Notes: generated by a model not told the origin, from the letters alone. Positions 1 to 9,244 are shown, numbered from the stretch's first letter. The stretch is DNA of 64,000 bases from Gammaproteobacteria bacterium (GCA_003567685.1 PWYW01000065.1:1-64000), one strand, 5' to 3'. A program made the numbers and translations.

Positions 1-986
1 ACAGTGCCAGCGCCGTTGCTCACGGTACAAACCTGGTTCGGATCGGTCGGCTGAGCCAGCACAGTCACGTCGTAGCTGCTGCCATCCGCCAGCGCCGTCG
101 GGAACGTGAAGCTGCCGTCGGTACTCAAGCTCAGGTCGTCACCGCCGTTGTTCTGAAGAACAACCGAGTTACCAGAAGCCAAGCCGGACAACGTGCCGCC
201 AACTGTGTAGGTCTCGATCACACAGATAACTTCAATGTCAGTGACATTCGCACCGGCAATATCGCCAATACCGTTCGTCACAGAGCAGACCTGGTTCGGA
301 TCGGTCGGCTGCGTGAGCACAGTCACGTCGAAGGCGCTGCCATCAGCCAGCGCCGTCGGGAAGGTGAAGTTGCCGTCGGTACTCAAGCTCAGGTCGTCAC
401 CGCCGTTGTTCTGGAGAACGACCGTGTTACCCGACGCAAGGCCTGACAAGGTGCCACCCACCGTGTAGGTCTCGGTCACGCAGGTGACTTCCACATTGGT
501 GACATCGACACCTGCAAGGCTACCGGCACCGTTAGTGACGGTACAAACCTGGTTCGGGTCGGTCGGCTGAGCCAGCACGGTCACGTCGTAGGCGCTGCCG
601 TCGGCCAGCGCCGTGGCGAACGTGAAGCTGCCATCGGCACTCAGACTCAGGTCATCGCCGCCGTTGTTCTGAAGGACGACTGAGTTGCCTGCTGCCAGGC
701 CGGACAACATACCGCCCACCGTGTAGGTCTCGGTCACGCAGGTGACTTCCACATTGGTCACGTCAGCACCAGCAACAGTGCCAGCGCCGTTGGTCACAGT
801 ACAGATCTGGTTGGGCGACACCGGCTGACTAGCCACGGTTACATCGTAGGCACTGCCTGTTGAAAGAAGGTCACCAAACTCGAACATTCCGTTTGCACTG
901 AGCGTGAGATCGTCGCCGCCATTGTTTTGAAGGACCACGTCATTTCCGGGTGCCAGCCCCGAAAGCGTGCCGCCTACCCCAAAACC
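1..986 (-). repeat. 258-bp in-frame tandem repeat array
   Basis: Four consecutive copies of a 258-bp unit lie at about 986-729, 728-471, 470-213 and 212-1 (the last cut by the window edge). The period was measured from the recurring ACCTGGTTCG-type word at 31, 289 and 547 and its variant at 805. The copy nearest the N-terminus is the most diverged; the other three are nearly identical in DNA. Each unit encodes 86 residues of an Ig-like beta-sandwich type, so copy number can change without breaking the frame. Confidence 0.9.
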
Positions 987-1640
987 TTCCGTGCCGACGA
1001 ACAAACGATCGATGGTCGCCCAGCCTGCGTCCGGATCATTGGATGCGAGGATATCAATCGACAGGATTGGGTCGCTGGTGCTCACAAAGCCGGTGAAAGT
1101 CGAATCATCGCTGGGGTCCAGGACGACATTGGTTCCATCATCCAAGGTGATGGTCACAGCGTTGCCGTTGGCGTCAAAATCAAAATCGGTGGAAAAGAAG
1201 TAGCCACCCACGGCAAACACCGGCTCGCCAGTGAACGTAATCCGCAGGGAATCAGCCGCCGCATTCACCGACAGGAGTCCCGGCGAGTTGAACAGGGTGT
1301 TGGTTCCAGGCCCTTCTGCGGTAACCGTATAGCTCCAAATGCCGCCGGTGAAATCGATGGATGCCCCGGCGTCCCCAGTGGCAAGCCCGGAGAAATCCTC
1401 TTCGTAGAAATTAGCTGCAACTTCGGCCAAAAAAGCCGTTTCGTCGGTGAATGTGCTTATAACTCGACCAGCGCGGCACGCCGGTTGTTGATGCCCACCA
1501 CAACGAAAGACGTCAGCAGAGCGTGGTTCGGATAACCGCGCTTCGGATCCGTCCCGGTTGACCCTCGAGTCATCTATGGACCATGCGGCAGAACCCGCAC
1601 ACAAAACCGCTAAGGCCAGAAACGGCCGCAAATAGATCAT
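1..1640 (-). CDS. Secreted tandem-repeat protein, 5' part (runs off the left edge)
   Basis: The reading frame opens at the ATG at 1638-1640 behind a GGGGAGAG ribosome site and stays open to base 1, so at least 546 residues are visible and the C-terminus is outside the window. The first ~21 residues (MIYLRPFLALAVLCAGSAAW) look like a Sec signal peptide. Residues ~60-215 form a beta-rich, PEP/choice-of-anchor-like domain (FTDETAFLAEV... then Asp/Gly-rich strands). From about residue 218 the protein consists of near-identical 86-residue repeats (VGGTLSGLASGN... QNNGGDDLSLS...), each with two conserved cysteines (NQVC and VEVTC) that may form a disulfide. I infer an extracellular or surface protein; function, sorting signal and repeat number cannot be known from this part. 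Confidence 0.85.
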   Translation of the reverse strand, partial: MIYLRPFLALAVLCAGSAAWSIDDSRVNRDGSEARLSEPRSADVFRCGGHQQPACRAGRVISTFTDETAFLAEVAANFYEEDFSGLATGDAGASIDFTGGIWSYTVTAEGPGTNTLFNSPGLLSVNAAADSLRITFTGEPVFAVGGYFFSTDFDFDANGNAVTITLDDGTNVVLDPSDDSTFTGFVSTSDPILSIDILASNDPDAGWATIDRLFVGTEGFGVGGTLSGLAPGNDVVLQNNGGDDLTLSANGMFEFGDLLSTGSAYDVTVASQPVSPNQICTVTNGAGTVAGADVTNVEVTCVTETYTVGGMLSGLAAGNSVVLQNNGGDDLSLSADGSFTFATALADGSAYDVTVLAQPTDPNQVCTVTNGAGSLAGVDVTNVEVTCVTETYTVGGTLSGLASGNTVVLQNNGGDDLSLSTDGNFTFPTALADGSAFDVTVLTQPTDPNQVCSVTNGIGDIAGANVTDIEVICVIETYTVGGTLSGLASGNSVVLQNNGGDDLSLSTDGSFTFPTALADGSSYDVTVLAQPTDPNQVCTVSNGAGT

Positions 1641-1906
1641 GACTCTCCCCTTTTTTACGCTGTCAGCATCTGTACGTGATCATAGATTGCGCCCATTTGA
1701 GTGACGCAAAGCACGAAATGATAACGAAAATAGGCTTGCGGTCAAGTTCAGCCTTGTCCACTCCCCTGAAATGGAAGCTTGCGGGGAACTCAGGCAAGCA
1801 AGCTCACAAATGGTCCCGCAAACAGCACAGGCCATGAAAAAAGCCAGCGACGCACCATTTCTGACGTCTCTGTTAGTATTTTTTCTTGTTCAGAACTTGG
1901 TGTGCC

Positions 1907-2359
1907 ATGCGATATCAAACCGTACAGGAAATTCTCGACCACGCCCAAAAGTTGCATACCGTTGCGGCTGAGCAGGCTTTGTCGGCGGCATCCTCCCAGG
2001 CTGATGCCCGCCTGGAAGCTATTCTTGATTACCTCGCCGAGCACCAGACTCGACTGGCCAGAGCCATTGACGAATACCGACAAGATGCCAGCGAGGCCAC
2101 GCTGTCAACATGGTTCGATCGAACGCCGCCTTCACCGTCTGAAGGCCTCGATGACAGCATCCTGGCGAATTCCAGAACTACCGATGATCTGCTCGACCAG
2201 GTGACTGCCTTTCATGATGAGGTTGTCGCTCTCTACGCCAACCTTCGTGACCAGGCACGTTCCGAGAGCGTCCGCCAGGTCTTTGGCGATCTGGCAAGCA
2301 TCGAGCGCCACGAAGCCATGGAACTGGTGCAGTCTACGCGTCAGTTGGACGATATCTAG
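1907..2359 (+). CDS. Ferritin-like/rubrerythrin-like small helical protein
   Basis: A 150-residue cytosolic protein starting MRYQTVQEILDHAQ. The ATG at 1907 is preferred over the upstream one because the sequence becomes helix-like there; no strong ribosome site is visible. It is almost all alpha-helix, with Glu/His pairs at regular spacing (DHAQKLH near the start, FHDEVVALY near residue 105, SIERHEAMEL near the end). That resembles the four-helix ferritin-like fold, and the final E-R-H-E would be a natural metal site. No catalytic role can be assigned. It lies alone, divergent from the repeat protein and convergent with the PfpI gene, with a GC-rich hairpin at 2420-2450 between them. Confidence 0.65.
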   Translation: MRYQTVQEILDHAQKLHTVAAEQALSAASSQADARLEAILDYLAEHQTRLARAIDEYRQDASEATLSTWFDRTPPSPSEGLDDSILANSRTTDDLLDQVTAFHDEVVALYANLRDQARSESVRQVFGDLASIERHEAMELVQSTRQLDDI

Positions 2360-2419
2360 ATATCTGACGGGAATTGGCTTCTCGACCGACAGAAAAATTT
2401 TTTCAGCCAGAACGAACAA

Positions 2420-2450
2420 GGCCCGCGCATCCCTGGAGGGTGCGCGGGCC
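2420..2450. terminator. GC-rich hairpin between convergent genes
   Basis: The arms GGCCCGCGCA and TGCGCGGGCC are perfectly complementary around an 11-base loop. On the minus strand the stem is followed, about 10-20 bases on, by an A/T-rich stretch; on the plus strand there is no T-run. It lies between two converging coding regions and probably ends the PfpI transcript, perhaps both. Confidence 0.55.
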
Positions 2451-2476
2451 GGGTAGATGGGGACCGGGTGAATGCG

Positions 2477-3157
2477 TCAGGACCTCAACGCAGCAACCAC
2501 GGCTTCCGCCGTAGCGGCGGACGACGCCGGATTCTGCCCTGTGATCAATTTCCCGTCGATTACAACGTTCGAAGCCCAGTCACCGGCTCGGTGATAGCTG
2601 GCACCCTGTTTCTGCAGCTCGTCCTCCAGCAGGTAGGGCACTGTTTCGGTCAGTCCAACCGCCTCTTCTTCGCTATTGCTGAAGGCCGTCAGCTTTCGGC
2701 CTTTCAGAAAGGGCTCGCCTTGTGCCGTCTTCACCTTGAGAAATACCGCTGGAGCATGGCACACGGCCGAAACAACCTTGCCTTGAGCGGCAGCGCTTTT
2801 GATGAGTGCCTGGCTGTCGGTATCGGCGTACAGATCGTACAGGGGGCCGTGGCCACCAGGAAAGAATACGGCATCGAAACTGTCAATGGCTATATCGGCG
2901 AGCTTGTGCGTGGCCGATAATGCCTCCTTTGCCTTCTCATCGGCGGCGAAGCGACGCGTGTCTTCGGTCTGCGCGTCGTCATTTTCGCTGTTGGGATCGA
3001 TTGGCGGCTGGCCACCCGCCGGTGATGCCAGAGTGATGTCGGCACCGGCGTCCTTGAACACGTAGTACGGGGCAGCGAACTCTTCCAGCCAGAAGCCGGT
3101 CTTGTGCCCACTGTCGCCGAGCTCGGCATGGGAGGTCAGAATCATCAAAATCCTCAT
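2477..3157 (-). CDS. DJ-1/PfpI-family protein (Hsp31-like)
   Basis: A 226-residue protein of the type 1 glutamine amidotransferase-like DJ-1/PfpI superfamily. The start MRILMILTS is chosen because GGAG lies about 6 bases upstream. The nucleophile elbow A-V-C-H-A-P places the reactive cysteine at residue 133, the early acidic residue is in FWLEEF near residue 26, and FFPGGHGPLYD is the usual loop before the elbow. Length and the insert PIDPNSENDD resemble the HchA/Hsp31-like branch, whose members act as glyoxalase III or chaperone-like deglycases. It is the third gene in the same direction after the TonB receptor and the peptidase homologue, 72 bp behind the latter; whether it belongs to that pathway is unknown. 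Confidence 0.85.
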   Translation of the reverse strand: MRILMILTSHAELGDSGHKTGFWLEEFAAPYYVFKDAGADITLASPAGGQPPIDPNSENDDAQTEDTRRFAADEKAKEALSATHKLADIAIDSFDAVFFPGGHGPLYDLYADTDSQALIKSAAAQGKVVSAVCHAPAVFLKVKTAQGEPFLKGRKLTAFSNSEEEAVGLTETVPYLLEDELQKQGASYHRAGDWASNVVIDGKLITGQNPASSAATAEAVVAALRS

Positions 3158-3229
3158 ACGGTTCTCCATTGAATATCGACCCACCAGTGTGACGAAGCGC
3201 CGGTGAGCGCCCCGTTCAGGCAAGGCCAG

Positions 3230-4396
3230 TCAACAACGTTGAAGTCGAGCGGGTTCAGTCAGGTCCACCAACTGCCCCCCGGCCAGTGTGGCCACCCTCG
3301 ACAAATTGTCTTCGGTCAGCAACAAAGCATCGCCTCGCCCCCCTATATGCAGGCGACCGACATCGTTCAAGGCAAACAGTCGGGCCGGGTTGCGCGCTAC
3401 CACCGACAAGGCCACTGGAAGGGGCACGTTGTGATCGAGCACAGCCGACTGAAATGCCCGCAGCAGACTGCCGGGGTCAGCCACCTGGAAGCCAGTGAGC
3501 CGGCCATCGTCATCGAAGGCAGGCAGACTGGCCTGGCCGTCCGAGCTGAACGTGATTTGATCAGGCGGGATACCGTGGTCCAGGGCTCTTACAAGTGCTT
3601 GAGCTGCCGGCACTTCGCCAGCGTCAATAAATGCCTGGGTCGTGCTGGTGGTGAAATCGATGTGGCCGCCAGCCCGGGCGAACGCCAATGCCGCCTCAAA
3701 GGTGTGGGCGGTGCGATTGGCATGGGTTACCAGAAACGCCGAACGGGGAATCTCGGTGTGCTCAATCAGGGTCTCCAGACGTTCGAACGGCGCCAGGCCA
3801 TCACCCAGGTGCACGAGTACCATGCCGCGTTTGCCTGCCAGCAGGGCGCCCCGCCGGCATTCTGCGGTCAGCTCAGCCAGGGCACGCCAGTCAGACTGGG
3901 AGCCGCGATGGTCGGCAATGGCAACTTCGCCCAGACCGATCATTTCAGGAATCAGCAGCAGGTCACGTTCGACACTACCGATGAGTGTGGGGGGCGGCAC
4001 AGCGTAGGATCCGGTCAGGCAGAAGGCATTCAGCCCACGGCAGCGCAGCCCACGCACGGTGGCCAGCAGGTCGGCATGGCTGCGAGTGATGGCATCCGTG
4101 CCCAGGCAGCCAATGGCCGTGGTAATTCCGGCGGCAAATGCGGCTTCAGCCTCCAGCGGCCGGGTTCGACGGTCAAAGCCGCCCTCCCCGCCGCCGCCAG
4201 ACAAATGCACGAGGGGGTCGACCAGGCCAGGAACCAGCAAGCAACCCTGGCCGTCAAGTTGCCTGAGCGCCTGGCCAGGCAGGGAGGGCGGACTGATTGA
4301 GCCAGCCATGGAGACAATTCGTTCGTTGATGATCAAGACATCCATCGGGCCCTGGTCATCGGGCGCGAACACGTGCGCCTGCTTGATGAGGATCAT
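3230..4396 (-). CDS. Isoaspartyl dipeptidase (IadA) homologue lacking one metal-site histidine
   Basis: The 388 residues match the length and layout of IadA (beta-aspartyl dipeptidase, amidohydrolase superfamily, normally a binuclear zinc enzyme). Start MILIKQAH follows an AAAGGA site. Seen motifs: GGGGEGG with Glu71, LTGSYAVP with Tyr131, LLAGKRG with the bridging Lys189, LVHLGD with His196, VTHANR with His225 and SSDGQAS with Asp286. The HxH of strand 1, DQHVH in E. coli IadA, reads D-P-L-V-H here, so the first zinc-binding histidine is Leu62. It has no signal peptide, so it should be cytosolic, cleaving beta-Asp-X dipeptides if active. It lies 101 bp behind the TonB receptor, opposite a cyanophycinase gene. 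It could be an altered-metal enzyme, an inactive binding protein, or an assembly artefact. Confidence 0.88.
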   Translation of the reverse strand: MILIKQAHVFAPDDQGPMDVLIINERIVSMAGSISPPSLPGQALRQLDGQGCLLVPGLVDPLVHLSGGGGEGGFDRRTRPLEAEAAFAAGITTAIGCLGTDAITRSHADLLATVRGLRCRGLNAFCLTGSYAVPPPTLIGSVERDLLLIPEMIGLGEVAIADHRGSQSDWRALAELTAECRRGALLAGKRGMVLVHLGDGLAPFERLETLIEHTEIPRSAFLVTHANRTAHTFEAALAFARAGGHIDFTTSTTQAFIDAGEVPAAQALVRALDHGIPPDQITFSSDGQASLPAFDDDGRLTGFQVADPGSLLRAFQSAVLDHNVPLPVALSVVARNPARLFALNDVGRLHIGGRGDALLLTEDNLSRVATLAGGQLVDLTEPARLQRC

Positions 4397-4497
4397 GAGG
4401 TTCCTTTCTCTGGAAGCCAAAACAGCCGCCCGCCCCGGCTTGAGCCGGAGCGGGAGACGCCGGCAACCGTCTGCCGGACGCCAGGCGGATCGTACGC

Positions 4498-7308
4498 TCA
4501 GTCGAAGCGCTGGTTGAAACGCAACAGGAAGTAGCGACCCATGGTGTTGTGATTGACGAAGTCAACGCCGGCGGCGGAGCCGAACACCGACGGCGGCGAG
4601 CGATCAAGAATATTGTCCACATCCAGCGTCAACCAGGCACTCTGCGTGAGGTCGTAAGACACGCTGGCTCCAAAGGTCAGCCAGGAGCCCACATTGATTG
4701 GCGAATCCGGCGACAGGCCGAATTCGTCCAGCACGTCCTGGCGCAAGCCCTCCAGATCATCCTTGTAGCCATGGGTGTAGTTGGCGCGAACACGACCACC
4801 CCAGCGCTCCCCGCGCCAGCGCAGCGAAGCATTGGCCAGCCAGCGCGGATAGCGCCACTCGCCTGCCAGCGACTCCGAGCCAGAGGTCGGCGAGAACTCC
4901 CGGTCAAAGCGGTTCAGGTAAGTACCATCCACGACCAGGCGAAGCGTGCCGAAACGATCCGTGTGGAATCGGTGACCCAGCGAAATATCCACCCCGTCGG
5001 TGGTCTGGAAACCAAAATTCTGGAGCGGCACGTTGGCCTGGGCAATGGCGCCACCTTCAAGAATCAAGCCTGGCATGCCTTGCGGCAGAGGGGCATCGCC
5101 GGCATCCAGGTCGACCACATTGAACTCCCCGGCGAAGGCACGGCGAATGAAATCCAGCTCGTCCAGGCCAACCAGGTCTTCATGGCGGATGTACCAGTAG
5201 TCAACCGTCAGGTCAGTATCCTGGCCAATCTGCCAGAGGAAGCCCAGCCCGATGTTCTCAGCCGTTTCAGGGTTCAGGCTGGGGTTGCCAAGCAATTCGG
5301 TATCAATGGCGTTGGCACCGCTGGCCTGGCCGCCGCAGGCTTCCGGCACCTGGTCGCAGGGGATGGAAAACGACGACAGGGTAATGCCGGCGCCAGACTG
5401 GGCCAGCGACGGCGCACGGAAGGAGGTGGACCAGGAGCCGCGCAAAATCAAACGATCCAGCGCCTGCCAGCGGAAAGCAACCTTGGGGTTAAAATCCGAA
5501 CCGAAGTCGTCGTAATGGTCGAAGCGGCCAGCCAGTTGCAGCTCGAAGTCATCGCTCAGAGGTACGTACAGCTCACCATAGGCTGAGTTCTGCTGGCGCT
5601 TGGCCTGGGCCTCGGTAAAGCTGAAGCGAAGCGTGGGTTCCGGGTTGTCGGCAGTCGAACGCGCCTCGGCGCTCGGGTCATCGCGAATGTCCTCGCGCCG
5701 GTGCTCGTAACCGAAGGCGCCCTTGACCCAGCGACCGTTGAACTCGAACAGATCACCCGAAGTGCGAACATCGAAACTGACCATTTCCGACTTGCCGCGG
5801 CGCTGGGCCGGCGTTCGCAGCAGACTGTCGATCAGCGGGTCCTGGTCTACCTGGCCAAAAAACGGGTTGTAGACCACGGTGCGACGGCCCAGGTCTTCGC
5901 AACTGGGGCCACCGACGAAGCTGGGGTTGCGGCCCAAAACGTTGTCCCAACGCTGGCCAAAGCTGCCGTCATCACACAGATTGGCCAGCATGGCCTGGCG
6001 GAATTCCAGTGTTCGGTACAAGCCTGCCACACCATCCTGGGTGGATTCACTGCGGCCGTAGCTGAGCGCACTTTCCCAGTCCCACTGGCCGATATTGCCG
6101 CGCAGTCCACTGGTGAAGCGAAGGGCATCGGTCTGCACCTCTACCTGGCGCGGATCGGGAAAGGCGCCCCAGGCAAAGATCGGGAAGCCAAAAAACTCGC
6201 TGAAATCATCGACACCGCCCTCGGCGTTGATGTCCCGCACCAGACCGTCAGGCCAGTCAATGCGGGAAGGGTCAACGGGGATGCGCGAAAACGGTGCCGG
6301 TGAGCTGGTGCCGCGCGAATCGACCCGGGTAAAGGAAAATTCGTTGAACCACTCGGTGCTGGCCGTCACGTCGACATTGAACAAGGCAGTCAACGAGCGC
6401 GACTCGAACTTGTCCCGGGTGGTCACAATCTGCCCACGGTCCAGCTCGCAGTACTCGCCAAACACGCCGTCGCCAACGAACTGGTCAGCCGGGCAGCCAC
6501 CATCGTCAGGCTTTTCGGTGATGTCGTCGAACATCAGGAAGAGATCGTTGAAGCTGGGAAAGATACCTTGCTGGGCTGGCCGGATTTCATTGCGCGTTTC
6601 GCGCCGGTCACGATCAAACAGCGGCTCGCGCTTAAACCAGTCGGCAATCAGCGTCGTCCGGCTGCGCTCGGTGCTGAAGCCAGCCGCGATATTAACGTTG
6701 TACCGACCATCGTTGCTGGAAGCACCCGAGTTGCCATAGCTGGCGGCCAATTCGATACCGTCCAGGTCATTGCGCAGGATAATGTTGACCACGCCGGCCA
6801 CGGCATCGGCACCGTAGATGGCCGAGGCGCCACTGGGCAGCACTTCGATCCGGTCGACGGCGGCCAGCGGAATAGTGTTGATGTCGACGAAACTGGCCTG
6901 GCGGTTGGCAAAGGACGATACTGCCACGCGCCGGCCGTTGACCAGGGTCAGCGCCGAGGCCGTGCCCAGGCCGCGCAGCGACACTCCGGCCGAACCGACC
7001 GGAGATGAGCTGGACAGCGCTCCGGCTGTCCGGGTCGAGAAGGTACCCTCGCCGCCCCCGGCAACGCTTAGTGTTTCAAACAGGTCGATCAGGTTGTCGG
7101 CACCCGACATTTCGATCTCTTCGCGATCAATGATGATCAGCGGTTGGGCACCTTCCAGGTCAATACCCTGGATTCGGGTGCCGGTCACGGTGATGGTGTC
7201 GCGCTCGGCTTCGCCGGACACTTCGGAGGTTTGTCCGACAGCCAGTTGCGAACTACCAAGCATGGCCAGGGCAACGCCTGACGCGGTGAGGTGAATCAGT
7301 GTTTTCAT
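4498..7308 (-). CDS. TonB-dependent outer-membrane receptor, putative peptide/amino-acid polymer fragment importer
   Basis: A 936-residue receptor. Start MKTLIHLTASG sits behind GGAGAGAGT; residues 1-26 are a signal peptide ending in AVGQ. A TonB-box-like DTITVTG follows at about residue 37, then the plug (GAQPLIIIDREEIEMSGADNLIDLFETL, with LRGLGTASALTLVNGRRVA), then a 22-strand-sized barrel ending in the aromatic C-terminus FLLRFNQRFD. The family takes up ligands too large for porins using TonB/ExbBD energy. Size and the VTGTRI plug resemble receptors that import peptides or saccharides more than siderophore receptors. It is divergent from the cyanophycinase gene (266 bp apart) and leads the peptidase-homologue gene, which suggests import of cyanophycin dipeptides or oligomers. 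The substrate is inferred from context only. Confidence 0.9.
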   Translation of the reverse strand: MKTLIHLTASGVALAMLGSSQLAVGQTSEVSGEAERDTITVTGTRIQGIDLEGAQPLIIIDREEIEMSGADNLIDLFETLSVAGGGEGTFSTRTAGALSSSSPVGSAGVSLRGLGTASALTLVNGRRVAVSSFANRQASFVDINTIPLAAVDRIEVLPSGASAIYGADAVAGVVNIILRNDLDGIELAASYGNSGASSNDGRYNVNIAAGFSTERSRTTLIADWFKREPLFDRDRRETRNEIRPAQQGIFPSFNDLFLMFDDITEKPDDGGCPADQFVGDGVFGEYCELDRGQIVTTRDKFESRSLTALFNVDVTASTEWFNEFSFTRVDSRGTSSPAPFSRIPVDPSRIDWPDGLVRDINAEGGVDDFSEFFGFPIFAWGAFPDPRQVEVQTDALRFTSGLRGNIGQWDWESALSYGRSESTQDGVAGLYRTLEFRQAMLANLCDDGSFGQRWDNVLGRNPSFVGGPSCEDLGRRTVVYNPFFGQVDQDPLIDSLLRTPAQRRGKSEMVSFDVRTSGDLFEFNGRWVKGAFGYEHRREDIRDDPSAEARSTADNPEPTLRFSFTEAQAKRQQNSAYGELYVPLSDDFELQLAGRFDHYDDFGSDFNPKVAFRWQALDRLILRGSWSTSFRAPSLAQSGAGITLSSFSIPCDQVPEACGGQASGANAIDTELLGNPSLNPETAENIGLGFLWQIGQDTDLTVDYWYIRHEDLVGLDELDFIRRAFAGEFNVVDLDAGDAPLPQGMPGLILEGGAIAQANVPLQNFGFQTTDGVDISLGHRFHTDRFGTLRLVVDGTYLNRFDREFSPTSGSESLAGEWRYPRWLANASLRWRGERWGGRVRANYTHGYKDDLEGLRQDVLDEFGLSPDSPINVGSWLTFGASVSYDLTQSAWLTLDVDNILDRSPPSVFGSAAGVDFVNHNTMGRYFLLRFNQRFD

Positions 7309-7573
7309 GGGACTCTCTCCAGTCTGTTGACGAATGCCACCACCGGCCACAGGGCGGCAGGACGTCATTCGAAAAGGCATTGCAGACAGGCCACCGGGTG
7401 GTGGCAGAGAGCGATCTATTCGTCGAACCACTCGCTCAGGTAAAAGCTCCTGAGACGGAAGGCATGCGGCTCGGGTGGACGAACCGGCAGGGCGACAGAG
7501 GATTTCGTTGTCATGGCCCCGAGATTACAGTAGCGTGAAAAGCCAAGTCAACTGATTGCCCCGGTGTAGCCCC
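7309..7573. promoter_or_regulatory. Divergent control region between receptor and cyanophycinase genes
   Basis: This 265-bp stretch separates two divergent genes and must hold both promoters. I see a good ribosome site for the receptor (GGAGAGAG on the minus strand) but none for the cyanophycinase, and no clear -35/-10 pair. A CysB-type regulator gene follows the cyanophycinase, so this is the natural place for its operator; I could not identify one by eye. Confidence 0.4.
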
Positions 7574-9244
7574 TTGAACCGAGTTTCCGCCCCACTGTTT
7601 TACTCCGTCCTTGTTTTTGCAGGCATCGGCCTGGCCTGGCCGTTGGCGGCGAAGGCCACCGTGGTGCTGGTCGGTGGGCACCTGCCGGTTTGCACCTCGA
7701 TGACTCCGAGCCAATGCAAGGGCGAGCCAGATTGGCCCAGCGAGGCCCGTGCTGTGGATCATTTCCTGGTCGATGCCAAACGGATTGAAGCCTGGCAGTC
7801 CAGTGCCGCGGGGGTATTCAGCGAGCAAGACATCGACGCATGGACGCGACTGCTGCAGGCGATTGCCGAGGCGAATCCGAAGCAAGCGCTCAGCCGGCGG
7901 GAGCTAGGCGCGCAAATTCGACAGCACGACGAATCCAGGCTTGAAGATCGGGCGGATGACCGTCAGTGGAACCATCTATTCGACCATTTCCAACGGCCGA
8001 CCAGCGGTCAGCCGGAGCAGGTGCGACTGGCCGACAGCCAGAACCGCCATGCGGTCGAGGTTTTCGAACGCGTGGTAGCCCTTGCCGCCGACATCAGCGG
8101 CAAGGAGCGACCGGTGATCGCCGTGTCCACGGCATCAGCTCGTGACCCTTATGACGCGCTGGATTTCTATCTGCACGCTTTTGCCGAGGCCGGCGCCGAG
8201 GCGGTGTGGCTGCCACTGGATGCCGCAGTGCGCGCCGCGCGCGACAACGACGCTTGCGACCAGCTTGCCGACTACCAGGCCCGCGAGCTGGGAAGCTTCC
8301 GACGCGACGAGGTGTGGCCAGAACGTTTCGCTGAACAACAGGCGTTTTGTGCCAGCCCCTCTGCAGGCCTTGCCATGGTTTCCGCGATTGATGGCCTGTT
8401 TATCAACGGCGGCGACCAATGGCTGACCCTGCATGCTTTCAGGCACGAAGACGGCGAGGCCACACTGGAGCTTCGGCGCCTTCTGGAGCGCCTGAACAAG
8501 GGCCAACTACTCATTGGTGGCACCAGCGCGGGCGCGGCCGTCCAGTCAGGCGCCGACATGATTTCCAACGGTAGTAACCTGGCGGGACTGCGCGATGGCG
8601 CCATTGCCAGCCCGCCACCGCCGCCCGGCTGCGAGCGTTCCGGGAATTGTCCGGAGGGACTGCGCGGAGACAGCCTTACCTGGCATCCCGCCGGCGGCCT
8701 GGGCACGGTAACCGACGCCATCGTTGACACCCATTTCTCCGAGCGCCATCGCCAGCTTCGGCTATCCCGGCTGCTGATGGACAGCCAACGAACTCTCGGA
8801 GTTGGTGTGGATGAAACCACGGCCCTGGTGCTTCGCCGGGACCACGGTGAAGCGCATTTCGAGGTGGTTGGCGCCGGCGCTGCCTGGCTGGTGGACGCCA
8901 GCCAGGCCAAGTTGACGCGGCGCCAGGGTTCAGGACGGCACCTTGATGCCATTCACAATATCTCGCTGTTGTCACTGCCTGCTGGTAGCGTCGGTGCCTG
9001 GCCCGTCGACTTGCCGGCAACCGAGGCAGTGGCGACGAACCCCGGTATGACCTGCACGCCGCTGGACCAATGGCCATCTTTCAGCAGCTGGATCAACCAG
9101 CGCGCGACCGATGTTGGCTCCACCCAGTGCCTCAGCGTGGTCGACGCTTACCAGGCCTTGCTGACAGAATTTCGAACCGACAGGACGCTTCGCCGCTTTC
9201 AACTGGATATCGTTCCCGACGACCCGACCGACCAAGTCCCTTGA
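7574..9244 (+). CDS. Secreted cyanophycinase (peptidase family S51)
   Basis: About 556 residues, beginning at a TTG codon (7574; another in-frame TTG is at 7556; there is no nearby ATG). The N-terminus LFYSVLVFAGIGLAW...AKA is a signal peptide. Family S51 serine hydrolases cut cyanophycin, multi-L-arginyl-poly-L-aspartate, into beta-Asp-Arg dipeptides. The elbow G-G-T-S-A-G-A-A puts the nucleophile Ser at about residue 318; DTHFSERHRQLRL and GVDETTALVL are the other hallmark segments of cyanophycinases. The chain is longer than cytosolic CphB (~270 residues), with an extra N-terminal region of ~150 residues and a C-terminal tail, as in exported CphE-type enzymes. No cyanophycin synthetase gene is in the window, so degradation of foreign polymer is more likely than turnover of a store. 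Confidence 0.88.
   Translation: MNRVSAPLFYSVLVFAGIGLAWPLAAKATVVLVGGHLPVCTSMTPSQCKGEPDWPSEARAVDHFLVDAKRIEAWQSSAAGVFSEQDIDAWTRLLQAIAEANPKQALSRRELGAQIRQHDESRLEDRADDRQWNHLFDHFQRPTSGQPEQVRLADSQNRHAVEVFERVVALAADISGKERPVIAVSTASARDPYDALDFYLHAFAEAGAEAVWLPLDAAVRAARDNDACDQLADYQARELGSFRRDEVWPERFAEQQAFCASPSAGLAMVSAIDGLFINGGDQWLTLHAFRHEDGEATLELRRLLERLNKGQLLIGGTSAGAAVQSGADMISNGSNLAGLRDGAIASPPPPPGCERSGNCPEGLRGDSLTWHPAGGLGTVTDAIVDTHFSERHRQLRLSRLLMDSQRTLGVGVDETTALVLRRDHGEAHFEVVGAGAAWLVDASQAKLTRRQGSGRHLDAIHNISLLSLPAGSVGAWPVDLPATEAVATNPGMTCTPLDQWPSFSSWINQRATDVGSTQCLSVVDAYQALLTEFRTDRTLRRFQLDIVPDDPTDQVP

Noticed and set aside
927-1535. A 202-residue plus-strand open frame
   Set aside because: It lies wholly opposite the secreted repeat protein, whose frame has a signal peptide, ribosome site and repeat structure; the plus-strand protein has no such features.
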